Origin: Glossina fuscipes
Taxonomy: Eukaryota; Arthropoda; Insecta; Diptera; Glossinidae
Direction: 5' to 3'
DNA length: 64,000 bases
Assembly (NCBI RefSeq): GCF_014805625.2
Contig: NW_023998415.1
Span: forward strand, 10,975,651-11,039,650
Shown here: piece after piece, positions 61,485-64,000 of the stretch
Layout: every line of letters begins with the position of its first letter
Numbering within the stretch: the first letter of the stretch is position 1
Made by a program: the position numbers and the translations under genes
The notes under the pieces: model-generated
What the model was told of the DNA's origin: nothing
Databases searched by the model: none
The model's input: the letters and a program-made list of their open reading frames with translations, nothing else

Positions 61485-62404
61485 CAGGCAAACCTGTTTT
61501 TGTGCGGTAGATAGGGACCGCAGAAAAAAAACCGCACAAAAAAAAATATTCAAAAACTTCATAAATAGCTATGAGAAATAATTTTTCACAGCATATTAAA
61601 GAAAGTGTTTTTTATGCGGTAGAGAGGGATCGCATAAAAAAAGTCTCACTTAGAAAATATGTCAAAGTTTTACGAAATAGCAGGAAAATGCTTTCCAAAC
61701 AAAATAAATAATAAAACTACACATTGAAACATATAAAAAAATTTTAATTTCTAATTTTAAACAAGGAGAAATTTTCAAAATGTACATAATTCAATACTAC
61801 TCGTCGTAGTTCAAAACGCGCATATTTTTGCGATGAACTGGTTCGTAATCGCTTTCGTCACTTGAAGATACTACAGTTGATTTATTTTTTGTTAACATGT
61901 AGTCGGTGATAAGTTTTTGCGACGACGGTCGTTTGGTCAGCTGTTTGTAAACGTCGCGAGAGCCAGATATACACAATCGAAGCTCTTTTTGGAATTTCAA
62001 ACTTCTTTGAGAATTGTTATCTATTTTAAGAAAATGCTTTTCCAATTTGCTGCAAAGCTGGATCCCTGCATATATTTTATCCGCTGTAATAGATTCCGGT
62101 TCTTCTTGTCCGTCTTCATGATGCAATATATGCATAAGAAAATTGAACATGCCTAATGAAATAGGCTGATGCAATAGGTATGAAAATGACTGTTGCAATG
62201 TGTACATACACACTGATAGCAAAAAAAGTGATGCCAACACAGTTCAGATTGACCTAACCTCTCGGCGAAATTCAATGTGTCGATTTTCATATACCGCACA
62301 AAAAAAGAATCGCACAAAAAGAATCGCACAAAAAAAGATTCGCATAAAAAGAATCGCACAAAAAAAAGCGCATAAAAAAAACCGCACAAAAACAGGTTTG
62401 ACTG
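61485..62404 (-). mobile_element. pogo/Tigger-like DNA transposon, internally deleted
   Basis: 920 bp with 24-bp terminal inverted repeats matching at 23 of 24 positions. Left is CAGGCAAACCTGTTTTTGTG... at 61485 and right is the complement of CAGTCAAACCTGTTTTTGTG... ending at 62404. Both are flanked by TA (61483-61484 and 62405-62406). The start CAGTCAAACCTG and the TA target are characteristic of pogo/Tigger elements. Next to the right end (about 62293-62390) lie some seven subterminal repeats of CGCACAAAAA or CGCATAAAAA type. The left end repeats GTGCGGTAGATAGGGACCGC and ATGCGGTAGAGAGGGATCGC (61500 and 61613). Full elements are usually 2 kb or longer, so most of the transposase gene is missing. 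Confidence 0.88.
61797..62240 (-). pseudogene. C-terminal part of a pogo/Tigger-type transposase
   Basis: Open frame of 147 codons ending at 61797. The C-terminal 100 residues (EDGQEEPESITADKIYAG..., CSKLEKHFLKIDNNS, a lysine-rich linker, SSQKLITDYML, then SSSDESDYEP) fit the region after the DDE domain in pogo-like transposases. That region often has a helical segment followed by a short K-Q-x-x-I-x-D-F/Y-type motif and an acidic tail. No catalytic DDE motif or CENP-B helix-turn-helix remains. The upstream 40 or so residues are probably not part of the original protein. A domesticated host gene is unlikely because it sits wholly inside the transposon ends. Confidence 0.65.
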
Positions 62405-62406
62405 TA

Positions 62407-64000
62407 TACTTTCATCCATACACGTGGAATCGGTTATAAACACACGTTATATATTATGTGAACATACATGAATGTTATGTAAAATACATAGGTCTATTCT
62501 ATGAATGGATGTTTATATTTGAGACGTACCAAATAAATGTCTTTTTATCTACATTTATACGTCTACGCACTTAGGAATAATTGTCTACGTGTTGACATGT
62601 AAATATTTAAACTTACAACTATGTAGACATGGAGACAATTATGAAAATGATTTGAACTTCACGGATAGGGGATTCGACGTCTTAATTTGGGCGCATTGCC
62701 TCAACGACTGTTACAACAATTAGCTTAGAGAGTTTGGGCGTTTTAAGACGCAGGACGATTGAGGCCGCAGCCAGTAGATCGTGCCAGATCGTAGAGCTAA
62801 CTGCTGTAACAAGAATATTGCATTTAGTGTAAATGAAAACCTTGAGTTATAATTTCGATCAAAAAACAGATTAAAATCGTGAAAGATAATCGGAAACGGA
62901 AGTAGAACCATGATTAGTAAAACGGTCCACAAATAACCAATAAGTCAAAATGGAGCATTAAAGCTTAATACATCGCCGTGCTGATATCTTTTCCTTATCC
63001 TTTAAATTGTATTAGCTAAAGTACCTATCAAATGCACAGAATGAGACTTAAAGAATAAGTGGTAAAAAGTTTTTCTTCGAAATACGGTAAGTATTTTTCC
63101 CAACAAAGATGATTTGTTTTTAAGATTTCTTTGTTGCTATTATTATGCTCACATACGCTGCTAAGCGCAAATTATTGAATTTTTTTTACACGAATTGGAA
63201 ACTTGAATTCATATTACGATTGCACTAAACAGTTGTTTGGATAATTTATTTATTTTTTTTTTGCTTTGGGTTTTTTGTGATTAATTTTTTGTTTTTTGAT
63301 TTTGGTTTTGAAAAAAAAAAAAAAACATTCGATTAGAGATGGCATTCAGAATTAAAAATTAAAAAAAACTTATTAATGTGAAAAAGTGAATAGATTCAGG
63401 CGCGACCAACTCTTTTATATCCATCATCGTTATTCTAGAAGAGACAAAACAAAGGAAGCAAATCAATTTTCATACTTTTCGGTTTAATATCGTGCGTGTT
63501 AGAAATCTGGGATATACTCAATCTAACTCATTTTAAAATCAATCTGCATGCAACGACTTTCAACGGATTTTGCAAAATTTTGCAGCAAATATCGTGAGCA
63601 GGTCTATTACAGCAATTAGGAGACAAATGAACACACGAACTGACAAAATTGTATCTAGACCGATACAAATTTGACGCTAATCAATAATATGTAGACTGTA
63701 TATGGTCTTTGAAGCTTCTCTTTGTGTGCTGGAAGCATTTGTATAAAAGAATTAAGTTTCAATATCTTGTAATATTGAGTAGATGTCGTCGATTTTTTCC
63801 CGTTTTTGTCTAGTTGTTGCAGGATCAGCCATAGAATAGAAATTGCGACATTTTATCGTTATATCCATTGTGGTTTATAAGTAATGAGTAACCATTCAAA
63901 TTATTTTCGTTGTTGTTGTCGAAGGAAGATGTGGTCTCATCGATTCGGTTTGATCGATTTGACTCAATCTCAGTAACAATTTGCGCCCAAGTACTTTGAA
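62407..64000. other. noncoding stretch to the window end
   Basis: No gene is supported. Poly-A 63311-63325, T-rich 63239-63300, and a dispersed-repeat-like phrase TTTGAAGCTTCTCTTTGTGTG near 63710. Confidence 0.5.

Noticed and set aside
62293..62390. CRISPR-like array of short repeats
   Set aside because: The CGCA(C/T)AAAAA motifs are subterminal repeats of a eukaryotic DNA transposon. There are no uniform spacers or cas genes.

Overview
The window is AT-rich, gene-poor DNA from a higher fly. I infer a brachyceran, most likely a tephritid fruit fly. The grounds are short introns of 62-83 nt, several mariner copies, a tRNA-derived SINE with (AAT)n tails, repeats resembling dipteran mini-me elements, and very dense (TA)n, (CAA)n, (TTTG)n and poly-A/T tracts. 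No database could be searched, so species, family and subfamily names are inference. There are two assembly gaps, 16831-17230 (400 N) and 48901-49000 (100 N).

The only host protein genes I can support are three members of one small family encoding secreted, cysteine-rich, chitin-binding-like (CBM14/peritrophin-A-like) peptides. They lie at 16025-16395 (-), 26276-26639 (+) and 29852-30195 (-). Each has a TATA box about 90 bp before the start, a first coding exon of only 10 nt, a short phase-1 intron, and a second exon that completes the signal peptide and carries the domain. The first two encode the same protein (second-exon product identical) and form the arms of a long inverted repeat, 15856-19301 against 24148-26808, around a 4.85 kb spacer. 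Both inner ends of this repeat fall exactly on the 5' terminus of a degenerate mariner element. A further fragment of the same mariner abuts the left outer end. The right arm has lost 502 bp across a CAT microhomology. The left arm has a 400-N gap where the right arm shows only 116 bp.

The rest is a graveyard of mobile DNA. From left to right: a mariner-superfamily C-terminal relic (517-711); a 413-bp solo LTR with ATAT target duplications (1693-2105); mini-me-like or related relics (2855, 8655, 29200, 40935); four copies of one tRNA-like SINE (22478, 32957, 39134, 54107), three with target-site duplications; a near full-length frameshifted mariner (45512-46744); a 1.05 kb element bounded by a 14-bp direct repeat (51567-52620); and a 920-bp internally deleted pogo/Tigger-like element (61485-62404). 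Between these lie simple repeats and featureless AT-rich sequence, consistent with intergenic or large-intron DNA. No rRNA, functional tRNA, CRISPR or operon-type structure was seen.
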